In this document: positions 41,747 through 52,301 of the stretch, piece after piece
How positions within the stretch are numbered: position 1 is the stretch's first letter
How the letters are laid out: the number at the start of each line of letters is the position of its first letter
Source of the DNA: Eukaryota sp. TZLM1-RC
Taxonomy: Eukaryota > Metamonada: BaSk clade
Assembly: GCA_040285825.1 (NCBI GenBank)
Contig: JAUPSS010000003.1
Coordinates: forward strand, 3,224,001-3,288,000
Reading direction: 5' to 3'
DNA length: 64,000 nucleotides
Program-made: the position numbers and the translations under genes
The notes under the pieces: model-generated
The model's input: only the letters and a program-made list of their open reading frames with translations
Database searches by the model: none
What the model was told of the DNA's origin: nothing

Positions 41747-41886
41747 AAACGAATAAAAACAGATGTTTATAGAACAGAGGTAGAAAATCAGAACTATATT
41801 AAACAAAAACGAATTTAAACTAAAGATGACGTGATACATCACGTCATACTTTCCGAAATAGGCGGAGGAGTTTAGCCAGGCTAACA
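41717..41886 (-). repeat. LTR of the Ty3/gypsy element (5' LTR)
   Basis: 170 bp nearly identical to 34551-34720, with TG..CA ends. The Gag ATG at 41746 and the TGACGT palindrome (41826-41847) are inside. The sequence right after it (minus GTAATTACTGTGGACGCC) should hold the primer site but lacks a TGG at its first position. Confidence 0.9.
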
Positions 41887-42019
41887 TTTGAATTGTATTT
41901 CGTCACTTCATTTTTACTGCTACTTATCCCATATTTCTCCACCATATACGCCACCATCTACAACTGATATCTTGCCAATAATTGATACAATTTTAACCAA
42001 ACATTGTTGCTCTCATTTC

Positions 42020-42364
42020 TGCTGTGCTCCGTTTTTCCACACAAACTATTTCTGATGAGAATGCTCTATTGCGTTCCGAGTTGGATCGCTCTCATCAAAA
42101 CTATCCTGCTTGCAAACGAACCCTTTCAAGTCTCCAATCTAATCTGAAATGTATCATCAACTGGAAGATGCTCAAAACATGCCCAAAAAAGAACAATTAG
42201 AGAGGGAAAAGTTGGAGACCTTTTTGCAAGAAATTCACAAAGTTCTTGAAGAAAAACAGCCTGCTCTCACTTTATTACAAGAGTCTTGGTCGATGAGCGA
42301 AGTTACCCAAAAAGCTATGAGCAGTCGACTAAGGGAGTCCTTAGAAGTTGTGCAGTTGCCCTAG
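42020..42364 (+). pseudogene. Coiled-coil protein fragment with frameshift
   Basis: A plus frame with TQTISDENALLRSELDRSHQ and CKRTLSSLQSNLK passes by a one-base shift near 42145 into the frame MYHQLEDAQNMPKKEQLEREKLETF ending at 42364. Both parts are helical and coiled-coil-like. It lies directly beside the Ty3/gypsy insertion at 41886, so it may be the rest of a gene broken by that element. No family recognised. Confidence 0.35.
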
Positions 42365-42423
42365 AACTGTTGAATCTCACATTTATTGGCTCTGATCTTC
42401 TGATAATGGATCATTTTTTTATT

Positions 42424-42560
42424 TGTTGCTGTTGAACTTAAATTGATTTAGTAGGTTTCTTTGTATTTCGACTGATGACGTGATACTCGTTTATGAATCA
42501 GGTTTATTAATAAACTCAGGTTTCTCTCTCTCCTTCGTGTGTTCATCTGCCTAGGCATCA
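42424..42560 (+). mobile_element. Solo LTR
   Basis: 137 bp, TGTTGCTGTTGAAC..CTAGGCATCA, closely related to the LTRs at 7336 and 8027. The 4-bp TATT is found on both sides (42420-42423 and 42561-42564). Confidence 0.75.
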
Positions 42561-42564
42561 TATT

Positions 42565-43266
42565 GAATTAATAATTTGTTCTTCATTCTCTATTGAAGCA
42601 TTTCTTCTGACATTGTTGGTAATGTCATTCACGTCAATTCCATTATATTATAGTCATTGTTATATTAATTGTGAAAGTAGTCAGTTTTCTAACAAAAAGA
42701 AATATCGTTTTCAATAAATAGAAATGACGAACAATTGTAAGTCTTGATTACTGCATCTTCAGAAATTCCTCTGAATAAAAATTAATATAATCATAATCTT
42801 CCCCGATTAAGTCTTGATTGATTAAAGGCTCCTTCTTTAATATTTTCAAATCGGGAGTAAAACATGGAGTGGATAAAACTAAGAAACGTTTTGAGATAAG
42901 AAATCCAAAAATGGCTGTCAATGGCAATTGAAAGGGTTCCAAGATTATTGAACATTTTAAGAAAATTGCGGACAATGAAAAGCATGTACAACCGGAGTCA
43001 CAATACACTGTTGAGTTTTCTCAGAAGGGTATACACTTTACGCTTTGACTTTCACCAAGGACCAAATGACTATGGAGAGTACGTAACTTTGTATCTTCTG
43101 ATGCAGCCTTCTTTGTAGAGATAATGTCTGTAAAAGAAGTCTGATAGAGTGAATGGCGTAGGTAAGTTGAAAATGGGTGTAATAAATGACCCAAAGAAAA
43201 TAATTCCAAGTTATTCTTCCAAAAGAAAATCCACGCCACAGAAAATAACCTGTTATATCATCTTTC
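42565..43266. other. Gap without supported gene
   Basis: Overlapping small frames on both strands, none with a recognisable family. A broken plus frame (about 42880-43045, KKRFEIRNPKMAVNGN, then IIEHFKKIADNEKHVQPES) looks like a protein relic. The last 50 bp would be the promoter of the IFT43-like gene. Confidence 0.35.
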
Positions 43267-43614
43267 ATGTCAACCAGAACTGGTTGGGAAGCTACCTCTA
43301 CACCCGGCCCTTCTAATGTTGATCCTGTTCCTTCTTCCATGGCTTACATACCTTCTTTGGATGGTGGAGAGGATTTGACTTCACAAATCTCTAAACCTGC
43401 ACCAGAACTACCACAAGTTCAAACCTCTGAAGCACTTGACGAACTCGCTTCCTACAGCCTTCCTCCAATACCATACAAGGATATTCCAACTGCTTCTGTT
43501 GCATTTCTCACAAATGTTGTGGATCCAGCACTAGAGGTGTTTGAAGATGATGATCCATGGACCAATGAATCACTACTCCAGGATGTAGCCGACTTTTTTG
43601 AAGCAAAGACGTGA
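43267..43614 (+). CDS. IFT43: IFT43-like intraflagellar transport protein
   Basis: 115 residues from ATG 43267. The N-terminal half is Pro/Ser-rich and unordered. The C-terminal half (EALDELASYSLPPIP, FLTNVVDPALEVFEDDDPW, LLQDVADFF) follows the IFT43 C-terminal pattern, where L..L..YS is followed by L...L.P...V.EDD..W....L..EV. IFT43 is a small subunit of IFT complex A, which moves cargo back along cilia. It is shorter than animal IFT43. If correct, the organism builds cilia or flagella. No intron. It is convergent with the next gene with only 95 bp between their ends. Confidence 0.6.
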   Translation: MSTRTGWEATSTPGPSNVDPVPSSMAYIPSLDGGEDLTSQISKPAPELPQVQTSEALDELASYSLPPIPYKDIPTASVAFLTNVVDPALEVFEDDDPWTNESLLQDVADFFEAKT

Positions 43615-43709
43615 GATGTAGTTTTTGGTGTGGCATAACTATTTGTAAATTAATTTATTAAATAAAAATAATTTAAAACTAATTAATAACAATGACGAAT
43701 TTGCAAAAA

Positions 43710-45431
43710 CTAAAACTCTAATTCATCTGAATCTGGACCATCTAAACATAGGTCAATATCTGACGTGATTTCTATGGACATTGGTTGACTGGAAACAGAA
43801 TCACCAATCATAACGACGTCATCAGGTTGATCGCCTGACTGATTGATGATGGGGTCAGTAGCTGTTTTGGATTCAGGTTGTGGTGACGAAATAGAAAATT
43901 TACTGGTTTGTACACTAGACTCAACATCTTCAATCAAATTTTTCTTTTCCATCAAATTATCCTGAAACTGATTGACAGAGAGGTCGACATTGTTCATAAC
44001 ACCACAAAACTCAGAACCTTTACTAACCTTGGTCGCATCTCCAGCATCTCTTTCGTAAGCATTGACAATTGTGGATTGGTTGGGGAAAACAACGTGGACG
44101 GGATGTAATACCTCAGCTAAATCCCTATAACAACGCAAATTACGACTGCTAGCCAATAAATGGTGACATCGTAATGACGTGGCAAGCTCAAGACTTTTCT
44201 TGACTTCTGAATAAGGGGGAAGGACTTTACTGGACCTATAAACTAACTCATCAGCGCAATAATTAAATATTTCAAATAATGATTTAATAACTGGTTTTGG
44301 TAGATTATTTTGATCACACTGCCAGAACTTTTCCAAAACAGGGGAAAAAATAAAAGAACAAAATTCAGGGGAGCATTTGTAGCAAAACTTAGAAAGAGTA
44401 GAGATTAAGTTTTGCGTGATGGGAAGAAAATTCAATAGGAAATGAAAAGAGGTGAAGCAATCAGAAATGATTGGAGCGCGTGATCCTAATGATGACGTGA
44501 CATAGGTCAAAACAGAAAGACTTTGGTTGACTAAAGAAGTGTGATAAAAGGAACAAGAGGTGGTGGACATATCACGGAACAACATTGTAAAGAGTTCATT
44601 AATCTGTCTATAATCAATCAAAATTTGATTGGTGGAGGTCAACAATAATTTCAACAGCTCAAAATGTACCCGAGAAACCAAAAGACTGCTATAATCATTG
44701 TCAATTTCAGGAACGAATTCTAAGAAATCACTAAAGTCGTTAAAACAGTTGAACTTATTGGCAAATAAAGATTTGATTGAATTTAATAAAGGAGATAAAA
44801 AATCTTTTTGGCCAAAATTAATCAAAAATATTGTATTTGAAACCAATTCAATATTATGCTGGGAGACTAAATTAAAGTTTTTCTTAATGAAGCCATTTAG
44901 CTGACTGAGATCAGATTTAGAAAACAAATAGCCGAATTTTTCAAAAAATACATTAAAGATGTTTAAAAAATGACTAGTTAGATTAAAAACTGAAGAAATT
45001 GACGGTATTAGATGATTGCTATTGAGATGCTTCCTCAGATCGGGAACTTCAACTTCTGAGAGAGCAAGCAATACCATCATTCCTCCAAGCAAAACATTAA
45101 GTTCACCACAATTGACACAGGAAGTAGCAGATGACACCCAATTGGCTACATTGGAGAGAACAAGGGGTGATGGCAGGAGTGGGATCGTGTTGGAGAGAAG
45201 AAGACAGCCAGTGTAACGGCCATGCAAAACAGTAGAGTGCATAAGCATTTTGATAGACGAGAGCCATTTAGTTTGATGTTTGGGATAGTTGAGAAAGTGT
45301 GATTGTTGAAGAAAGGATAGGATAAAATCTAAAGAGTGGTAGGCAGAGGAGGGATCCTTGAGTAGGTTATTGATAACGGAGAAGTAGGGGTCCTTGGCTG
45401 GTGTGGTCATTGGTAAATCAAGAAAATGCAT
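43710..45431 (-). CDS. Rix1/PELP1-like ribosome biogenesis protein
   Basis: 573 residues from ATG 45431. The N-terminal region is all-helical, and KWLSSIKMLMHSTVLHGRYTG followed by CLLLSNTIPLL and NWVSSATSC fits the RIX1 domain pattern (W-L..L..L..S....R..G..L......W...L). The middle is ARM-like. The last about 130 residues are disordered, Ser-rich and acidic (DIDLCLDGPDSDELEF at the end), as in Rix1 and PELP1. Rix1 works with Ipi1 and Ipi3 in maturation of the 60S subunit and in replication control. The assignment is by pattern only; any helical-repeat protein with an acidic tail is the alternative. Confidence 0.42.
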   Translation of the reverse strand: MHFLDLPMTTPAKDPYFSVINNLLKDPSSAYHSLDFILSFLQQSHFLNYPKHQTKWLSSIKMLMHSTVLHGRYTGCLLLSNTIPLLPSPLVLSNVANWVSSATSCVNCGELNVLLGGMMVLLALSEVEVPDLRKHLNSNHLIPSISSVFNLTSHFLNIFNVFFEKFGYLFSKSDLSQLNGFIKKNFNLVSQHNIELVSNTIFLINFGQKDFLSPLLNSIKSLFANKFNCFNDFSDFLEFVPEIDNDYSSLLVSRVHFELLKLLLTSTNQILIDYRQINELFTMLFRDMSTTSCSFYHTSLVNQSLSVLTYVTSSLGSRAPIISDCFTSFHFLLNFLPITQNLISTLSKFCYKCSPEFCSFIFSPVLEKFWQCDQNNLPKPVIKSLFEIFNYCADELVYRSSKVLPPYSEVKKSLELATSLRCHHLLASSRNLRCYRDLAEVLHPVHVVFPNQSTIVNAYERDAGDATKVSKGSEFCGVMNNVDLSVNQFQDNLMEKKNLIEDVESSVQTSKFSISSPQPESKTATDPIINQSGDQPDDVVMIGDSVSSQPMSIEITSDIDLCLDGPDSDELEF

Positions 45432-46329
45432 GTTTCTCTCCCAACTGTTAGATTTTCCCTACCTGATCAGTCAATTCATGGAGGTAGTACTTGGTGTTAG
45501 CTATAGTCTGATTATTTCATTGTACCTGAGATGTCCAATGGTAACTTAGATAATGCATGTTTCTATCCATGCTAATTTACACAAGCATTCAAGTACATAT
45601 TCAAAGCACTGTTCACACCTTTAATCCACTTAAAGGTGACACCACATTTACTGTTTCAATCGAAATCTTGAAATCACAAATTCAGCAGAGTTTTGCCAAA
45701 TGCATCTTCACGAGTGATTTGGGTAACAATGTTAGTATTCAACCGTTTTTCCTGCTCTGAATCCTGAGCATGAAGTAGCTTAGGTAGTTTGTACAAACAT
45801 CTCTGTTTGAAATTCAAATATTTGTTCATAATAGGTTTTTTGTTCCTTCAATGATCTTCTTCTTTACTCTAATATTGTCTATGGAACTCACTATGATTGG
45901 AACTTTGGACACAATATCACTGAATTAAGCAGCATAAGATTGAATTATCCAGGTTTTTTCTCAAAATTAGGAGTTCAAACACTCAAACTGACTAAGTATC
46001 ACATTCACTTGGGTCAATGCCAGCAATAACCAACTTTTAATGAATTCAGATCATGTTGTCAATGGATTTACACAAAGCAATATATAATTACTTTCTCAAT
46101 TTTCGATTTATAAATGTCCATTTTTTTTTGAAAAATTCCACGTATTTTGAGAGTTGTTGCCATCAGAACAGCCACAATAATTGTTGGATTTAATGTGGAA
46201 TAATTTTGATCAAAACAAAATGCGAGACCAAAAGAATTATGAATACTGATATTTTCACCAGTATTTTGTCTGAGTACTTCCACACTTTGAATTTAAATAT
46301 CAAATGTCGCTGAGGAAAAGTGTGTTGCT
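45432..46329. other. Gap with small frames
   Basis: No supported gene. A minus frame at 46283-46068 (71 residues) shows no clear family. AT-rich. Confidence 0.35.
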
Positions 46330-46890
46330 GAATTTGCAAATAGTAGCCATTCACAACAACAGCTATTCAAATTTAGCGCCACGTTGTCAAAATACATTCT
46401 CGAAGACCCCAGCATTGATAGTGCTTGCAAAAATAGGGGTATGAGGTAATCTGGTTGTTTAGGCTTTGTGTAGAAGTTTCATTATTTTAGACGCCATATC
46501 TATTGGTCATTGTAATTGTTTAAATGAACATTTGATTAAATCTATTATAAATAATGATCTTCATACCGAAGAAAAAAATACAAAATTGTTAATTGCACAA
46601 AACCTATTTCTTCTGTTGATGAAAATTCTCATGTACAATATAATCTATGTCCCTTTGGTTTTTCGTTACTGGTTCCTCAGGCAAGGTTGCTTTGGTATCC
46701 TTTAAAGATTTCAGCGTACTTGCAAAGGAAAGATTTGGGAGATTTCATCGTGTTTATTCGCAATACAGAGTTTTGGTTTCAATTTTTAAGGTTCAATTAC
46801 TTTCTGATTCATTGTCGTCTTTTGGTCGATTTTGAGAATTTTTAGTAATAAACTGTTTTGATGCTGGAGAGGTTTCAAAAACATATAGCC
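46330..46890 (+). mobile_element. LINE fragment (family B type)
   Basis: The plus strand in several frames reads FIILDAISIGHCNCLNEHLI, NIIYVPLVFRYWFL and ARVFKDFSVLAKERF-like text. This matches FTILDAMSIDPCNSSNEHLI and the following segments of the LINE at 12006. It is the nuclease-like tail with shifts. Confidence 0.6.
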
Positions 46891-47184
46891 TTAGTTGTTG
46901 ATCTGAAAATTATTTGAGTTGATTGACAAATATTTTGAAATTACGAAATAACGTAATAGAATATATTTAAACAACTCTTTCAGCGAGGTGCATTTGTTAT
47001 TGAATGAGCATACCCTTCTCTAAATACTTAACAAACAACTAACAACTTTTTACCAGGCCTAGGTTGTAGTGATTAATGCCGACTGTAGCAACAAGAGTTC
47101 AAAAAACCTGTATTAAAATATACCAAAAATAATACTAAACAACAAAAACTAAACAAATAAAACAACAATAGAGGAAAACTAAAA
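46891..47184. other. Downstream flank of the SET gene
   Basis: AT-rich, without a gene. Repeated ACTAAAC/AACAAC blocks at 47130-47180 lie just after the SET gene stop and may hold the poly(A) region. Confidence 0.4.
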
Positions 47185-48552
47185 CTAAATAATGGACAAA
47201 ACCTCAACTAATTCATCAAGGACTGACAGTTGCTCCTCAATAAGATGAATGGCTAAATGTTGCCTTTTTGTCAAATTATGGGGTGACACGTTCAAAAATT
47301 GAGCCATTTGATCTCTACAATAGACAAACATTCCCCTCAAAATTTTAAAAGTTTCAATTCTATCAGAATTACTCAAGATCCATAGAGAGTAAACATCAGG
47401 AGAATCAAGATCAACACCAAAATCAACATCAAAATGACAATATTGCTCCAACGCTTCATGATCAATCACTTCAACATCAATTGATTGATTTCCTTCCATA
47501 AATGACTTTAATTTACTACTATTTACTGCCATTGACCCACAAAAAGCTAGCAAGTTGAGAGGAACTTCAGTTGGAGTCACTTGTTCATAACACAGATAGT
47601 ATTCATTTTGAGGTGGAATAAAACCGCAATAATTAAGAAATTCAAAACATTCATTGTAACGACTTAGGGTCTTCAAGTAATCTATAACCAAAAATAGAGG
47701 AATTTCGGCAACGGTGAATGGGTTATCCATATCAATATAACCGTAACGGCTAAGACAATCAATATTGTTTAAATCGCCATAAGTATTTAGAATTTCTTCT
47801 CCCTTCTTAATGGGCCTGGTTGCTACAATCTGATGTGTATGTGGTTCAAAATTATGACAATCAGAATCACAATCAGAATCACAATCACAATCGTTATCAT
47901 CTTCCTCTACATCAACAACTCTTACATTAGACCTTCCTGATCGTGCATTGAGAGCATCAGCCAGGGGGAGCAGGTAGGGAAAGCCATTGTGATCAGAGAA
48001 GGAGTAAGCTTGAATAAAGGAGCCAACCAGGATGTACTGCTTGATGGAAGGGGTAAAATGAGGAGAGGAAAAGTAGAATGGGAATGTACTAATAATCGGA
48101 GTTAGTAAATCGTTATAAATTTCCTCAATGGCAGCCTTGTCTTCCTTGACGTTGATGGACGTTAATTCTAGCAAAGATGCTTCATCAGTGGTCCAAAAAA
48201 TAGGAGAATCGGTACTGGATGGGGGAAAGAAAGTGGAAAAATAAGTATGAAATGACGAAGAAGGACCTAAAGAAAGCTCATGAAAGACACAGAGTGCAAG
48301 AGCAGCAAAAGGATCTGCATCAAAAATGTCTTGTAATTGTGGCTCATTTTTAGCAATAGTAGCCAAAGCAGAAGAGGAGGACGAAAATACTAATGATGAC
48401 GAAATGTCCGTGATAACTGTACCTTCTTCTAAATCTTGATTGGCAAAAACTGATATTCTGCTGCTGTCAGTAACTCTGAAATCAAGGTATTCTGTGCTAC
48501 ATTTGTAAGAATTGATCCAATCAGTGAACTTTTGTAGGGAGATGTCATTCAT
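47185..48552 (-). CDS. SETD6/Rkm4-type SET-domain lysine methyltransferase
   Basis: 455 residues from ATG 48552 (MNDISLQKFTDWINSY); a longer frame upstream has no ATG. The split SET domain begins with RISVFANQDLEEGTVI, and the conserved core appears as LPLADALNARSGRSNVRV, then IVATRPIKKGEEILNTYGDL, then SRYGYIDMDNPF. The NTYG and YG motifs bind S-adenosylmethionine and form the active site. The NH usually found after DALN is NA here. An insertion with DNDCDCDSDCDSDC is odd. A helical Rubis-subs-bind-like region follows. It is paired head-to-head with the thymidine kinase gene, 96 bp apart. Confidence 0.8.
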   Translation of the reverse strand: MNDISLQKFTDWINSYKCSTEYLDFRVTDSSRISVFANQDLEEGTVITDISSSLVFSSSSSALATIAKNEPQLQDIFDADPFAALALCVFHELSLGPSSSFHTYFSTFFPPSSTDSPIFWTTDEASLLELTSINVKEDKAAIEEIYNDLLTPIISTFPFYFSSPHFTPSIKQYILVGSFIQAYSFSDHNGFPYLLPLADALNARSGRSNVRVVDVEEDDNDCDCDSDCDSDCHNFEPHTHQIVATRPIKKGEEILNTYGDLNNIDCLSRYGYIDMDNPFTVAEIPLFLVIDYLKTLSRYNECFEFLNYCGFIPPQNEYYLCYEQVTPTEVPLNLLAFCGSMAVNSSKLKSFMEGNQSIDVEVIDHEALEQYCHFDVDFGVDLDSPDVYSLWILSNSDRIETFKILRGMFVYCRDQMAQFLNVSPHNLTKRQHLAIHLIEEQLSVLDELVEVLSII

Positions 48553-48648
48553 GGTGAAATCTTGAAGGAAATGACAATTTTTCTCAACATTACAATTTTC
48601 AAATCTCAACCAAATCCTACTGCCTGGTTTTCACCATGATTCAAGGTT

Positions 48649-49719
48649 ATGAGCGGATTCATCGAACTGGCATGTGGGCCCATGTTTTCTGGAAAGACAT
48701 CCTGGCTCCTCAACAGACTTCATTCACTAGCTGATTCAAATAAGCAGTGTGAACTTCTCAGTTTTGATAAGGATTCTGTCTCTCTAAAGAAAGCTTTATT
48801 ACAATCACACAAAGGTGATCGTTTTATGGCTCTCACGTGCTCTTCGCTGCAAACAGTTGCAGCAAAGGTTTTCAATGCCGATGTGATTGCTATTGACAAT
48901 GCCCACTTCTTCGACAATGTAGCTGATTTTGCAGATTCGCTCGCCAAGAAAGGTAAACATGTTTTAATAACTGCTCTCAATTCATCATTTAACATGACAC
49001 ATTTTCCCTCAGTAACTGCACTGATACCTGTTGTGGATTCGTTCATCCATCTGTGCCATGGAAAATGCCAATGTGGAGCCACAGCGCCTTTTTCTAAAAG
49101 TTGTTCACTAAAGCGACCACTCTCTCAAATACATCCTCACCCAGATGCATTTGAACCAAGTTGTAGAAAGTGCCATTCAAGAACTGCAAGTGGAAACCTC
49201 GTTTTGTTTTTAGGTCCAATGTTTGCCGGCAAGACAACTTCCATGATTAACCACTGTAGGAAACTCGCTAACAATGGCGAGAATGTTTTGGTTTTGAAGT
49301 ATGCTAAAGATGTCCGCTATTCCGATAGTTGTGCCCTTGTCACACATGATGGAGATTCAATCCAAGCTCTCCCTGTCCACAAACTCAAAGATGCTTGTCC
49401 TGAGATTTCTAGGTTAAAACCCACTGTCATTGGAATTGATGAAGGTCAGTTTTATGCCGATATTGATTTAGCAAGGTCTTGGGTTGAGCAAGGTTTCACC
49501 GTTCTGGTCTCTGCTTTGTCTGGCACTTTTGAAAGGAAAGCTTTTGATAACGTTTTGGATTTGATTGCTGTTGCTGATTCTATCCATTTGCTTCATTCAA
49601 AGTGTAAATGTGGCAATTTTGCTCCTTATAGTCAACGTTTAGTTGCATCTAAGGAAGTTGAACTTATTGGTGGAGCTGATTCTTATTCTCCTGTTTGTCG
49701 TAAATGTTTTTTGTTTTAG
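48649..49719 (+). CDS. Fused double thymidine kinase, copy 1
   Basis: 356 residues made of two TK1-type domains. The C-terminal one (about 188-356) has the P-loop GPMFAGKT, the catalytic IDEGQF, and zinc cysteines CKCG and CRKC, so it should phosphorylate thymidine. The N-terminal one (about 1-180) keeps GPMFSGKT and CQCG/CRKC, but the catalytic segment is IDNAHF, so the Glu is lost. This domain is probably a structural or regulatory pseudokinase half. TK1 enzymes normally form tetramers from single domains. An AATAAA lies 20-30 bp after the stop. An identical copy is at 60052-61122. Confidence 0.85.
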   Translation: MSGFIELACGPMFSGKTSWLLNRLHSLADSNKQCELLSFDKDSVSLKKALLQSHKGDRFMALTCSSLQTVAAKVFNADVIAIDNAHFFDNVADFADSLAKKGKHVLITALNSSFNMTHFPSVTALIPVVDSFIHLCHGKCQCGATAPFSKSCSLKRPLSQIHPHPDAFEPSCRKCHSRTASGNLVLFLGPMFAGKTTSMINHCRKLANNGENVLVLKYAKDVRYSDSCALVTHDGDSIQALPVHKLKDACPEISRLKPTVIGIDEGQFYADIDLARSWVEQGFTVLVSALSGTFERKAFDNVLDLIAVADSIHLLHSKCKCGNFAPYSQRLVASKEVELIGGADSYSPVCRKCFLF

Positions 49720-49909
49720 CAAGTGTTTTTGAACATTTTCTGCTTAATAAAAATGTAATTTAACTTTGTTGTTTTTTGTGCCACTGTTTATTGCAGAATT
49801 GCTGATGGTTGTTATCACAATTACTTTCTCTAATTGTAAGTTGTACATTACTGTCATCTTAAACTTACTCTCAGCCAATGAGATTTTGAGTCAATTCCTT
49901 TACAAGCTG

Positions 49910-50145
49910 TTTGTTTTGGTAAATCCAGAGTTTCAGAACTTCTTCAAGCTGTAGAAACTTGATTTATCGGATTTTTGTCCCTCTTGAAGATGGTTGAGAG
50001 TGATGTAAGGCATGTGGAAAATGGTGGAACACACAATAATTTGAAAGCATTTTTTGGTACAATTTTCTGCTTTCAAATCCATCATTGCTACAGATTGTAA
50101 AGAGCACATTTCGATATTATTTTTTCGATGTTTTTCAATTTTTTT
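49910..50145. repeat. 235-bp direct repeat, left member
   Basis: Matches 52068-52301 in the same orientation (TTTGTTTTGGTAAATCC.. to ..TTTCAATTTTT) with some substitutions. The two copies flank a LINE. Confidence 0.85.
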
Positions 50146-52067
50146 TCGATACATATTTTATTCAAACAAAATTATAAAAAAACTAAAAATCAATCTCCTC
50201 ATACTCCACATCTACTATTGAAAAACTACCTACAGCTTTTTTTCATAAAATTTTTCTAATGATAACAACGAGCTAGAAACAAAACTATACATTCCCTTAA
50301 AAATAGAAAATACAATTCGGTTTTGCCTAAAGATTCGGTCGACTATTCTTCCAGTTCTGTTTTTGACAATAGATGAGAAATCGTCCAAAAAAGATAGCGC
50401 AGTTTTACCCAAGCTTCCAAACAAAGAAAAAGCAAAAGGACAAAGAATGTATGTGAGTTGGAATTCAGATTATTGATTTTTCTGTATACTCAATAATTAC
50501 CGCTTCTTCGGCTCTTCGTAAAGGTGAGTTATAAGATTGTGCCAGTTTTTCATTTGAGCTGTTTGATACATCAATTAATCTGACATGAATAATGATCATT
50601 GATCCATCAACTCCGGGAACTAGCACATCACCACGGCTGTCACCAAAAGAATTCCTGTCAGATTCATCAGCCAAATTTGAAAGCAAAGGTTCTAAAAAGG
50701 ATTCAATCTTGTAGGATTTAAACATACAATAAAGCTGATCACGAACTGCATCATGCACTTTTGATCTAAAAATAATAAATCGATTACAATTAAATAAATG
50801 GGTTGGAGTGACAGACTTTCATCATTTACAAATTAATCCATGAGGAAGATTATCAGGCCAAATAAAAGATCGAAGCCGCATAGCTAATAAAAAGCAAGGG
50901 TCATAGAAAAACAAGCCATAAATTCTTGGTACTTGATTAATTAAACAAGAAGCAGAACTATCGCAAACATCCAGTAAAAAATTTGCAAAAGCTGGTATTT
51001 TTGCTTGGCCATGCCAAGACGTACTTCATAATCCAAGCCTTCAAATATTACTGTCAGTTTTTGTTGAAGCTTCTTCACACAATACCTAAAATAACTAAAT
51101 TTCGTGGAGGAATCTCTTGAACTGACTCGGGAAAACATTGACACCAAATCTGTGGTGCAATTTTATCAATGGCAACATCAAGGTCATACAAATATTTTGA
51201 AAATGATGGACTAAGCAAATGAATATCTTCAGGGAAACGATTGAGAAATTCAAAAATAAAATTTTTGCCACCACCAACAAAAGCTGCTTGACAAAGAATT
51301 GAGGATTTGGTAAAGCCAACACCACCGAATTGTGAAGAAGAGAACAAGTGAGCTCGTATTAGCTCAGGATTCACTTCTAATAGGAAAGCAAAGAAAGTTG
51401 CACGAAGTTGATTAAATGATTGGCAAAAATCGATAGACAATGAAGGTGCTGTCGACTTCAATAAGTGAGTATTTTTGCCGGAGTAACAAATTTTTAAAAT
51501 AGAAAATTTAATATGTTTTTCAATTTCTAATTCAGAAATTAATTGAAGCTCATTACCAAGTTTTACAACAATTTCGTTAAGATTTTTAGTAATTTCATCA
51601 GCATTTCCTAACCAACATTTTAGAAACCGAAAAGCTTCTTGTGAATAATTGGTAAAAGGAAATTTACAATTATTAATTTTAAACTCTTTGAAATCGTTAC
51701 CAATTAATAAACATTTTTTAGGATCCAAGTGAAGACCAATGATTTCATATTGTTCAGCAATTTCTTTTGAAGCTTTTTGGACAACACTAAAAGGACCGAT
51801 AAGGGAGATGTCATCCATGTAACCTACAATTTTTAGAGAAGGGTATTTTTCATTAATAACAATCAATGATTCTTGGATTGCTATGCAAAAAAATAATGGG
51901 CCCAAAGGATCCCCTTGTTTTACACCTGATGAATACTTGAGAGAAAAAACATCATCAACTAATTCACTTGGTTTACCATAAAACAAATAGAAATAGCTTG
52001 ATCCAAAATTATATTAAGGCTACAGTAAGTGGTAGTTTGGTTTTTTTGTGCTTTTTTATATTTTTGG
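50146..52067 (-). mobile_element. LINE (family B type), flanked by 235-bp direct repeats
   Basis: The minus frame 51986-51075 starts in the reverse transcriptase (SSGVKQGDPLGPLFFC, VGYMDDISLIG), continues through HIKFSILKICYSGKNTHLL and FGGVGFTKSSILCQAAF. After shifts, the zinc-binding and nuclease parts follow (50758-50465: AVRDQLYCM, SRGDVLVPG, then 50424-50230: TGRIVDRIF). Only RT fingers and upstream are missing. The A-rich end faces 50146. Confidence 0.8.
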
Positions 52068-52301
52068 TTTGTTATGGTAAATCCAGAATTTCAGAGCCTC
52101 TTCAAGCTGTAGAAACTTGACTTATCGGATTTTTGTCCCTCTTGAAGATGGTTGAGAGTGATGTAAGGCATGTGGAAAATGGTGAAACGCACAATAATTT
52201 GAAAGCATTTTTTGGTACAATTTTCTACTTTCAAATCCATCATTGCTACAAATTGTAAAGAGCACATTTCGATATTATTTTTTCGAGGTGTTTCAATTTT
52301 T
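52068..52301. repeat. 235-bp direct repeat, right member
   Basis: Second member of the repeat pair around the LINE. The following sequence (GGAACAAATTAGTTAC..) is continuous with the right arm of the inverted duplication near 59630-59555, which shows that the right arm keeps the pre-insertion state. Confidence 0.85.

Larger units (their letters stand above)
34551..41886 (-). mobile_element. Full-length Ty3/gypsy LTR retrotransposon, 7336 bp
   Basis: Both 170-bp LTRs, the gag-protease frame, reverse transcriptase, RNase H and integrase are present in Ty3/gypsy order (RT before integrase) on the minus strand. TTTG flanks both sides (34547-34550 and 41887-41890). In the otherwise open reading frames I count five in-frame stops (41351, 39392, 39167, 37006, 35413), one frameshift near 38178 and another near 35210, so the copy is not functional. 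LTRs differ at only a few positions, for example one base near 34596/41762, so the insertion is fairly young. Confidence 0.9.
48524..50145. repeat. Left arm of an inverted duplication
   Basis: This arm contains the first codons of the SET gene, the shared promoter, the complete thymidine kinase gene and about 430 bp of its 3' flank. It matches 59630-61248 in reverse orientation. Its outer end at 48524 lies inside the SET frame. The right arm continues into sequence that on the left is found only beyond the LINE (52302-52390). Confidence 0.9.

Noticed and set aside
49766-49954. 62-residue hydrophobic frame after the thymidine kinase gene, repeated at 59817-60005
   Set aside because: It lacks a supported ATG context and is part of the 3' flank of the duplicated segment. 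Conservation is due to the recent duplication.
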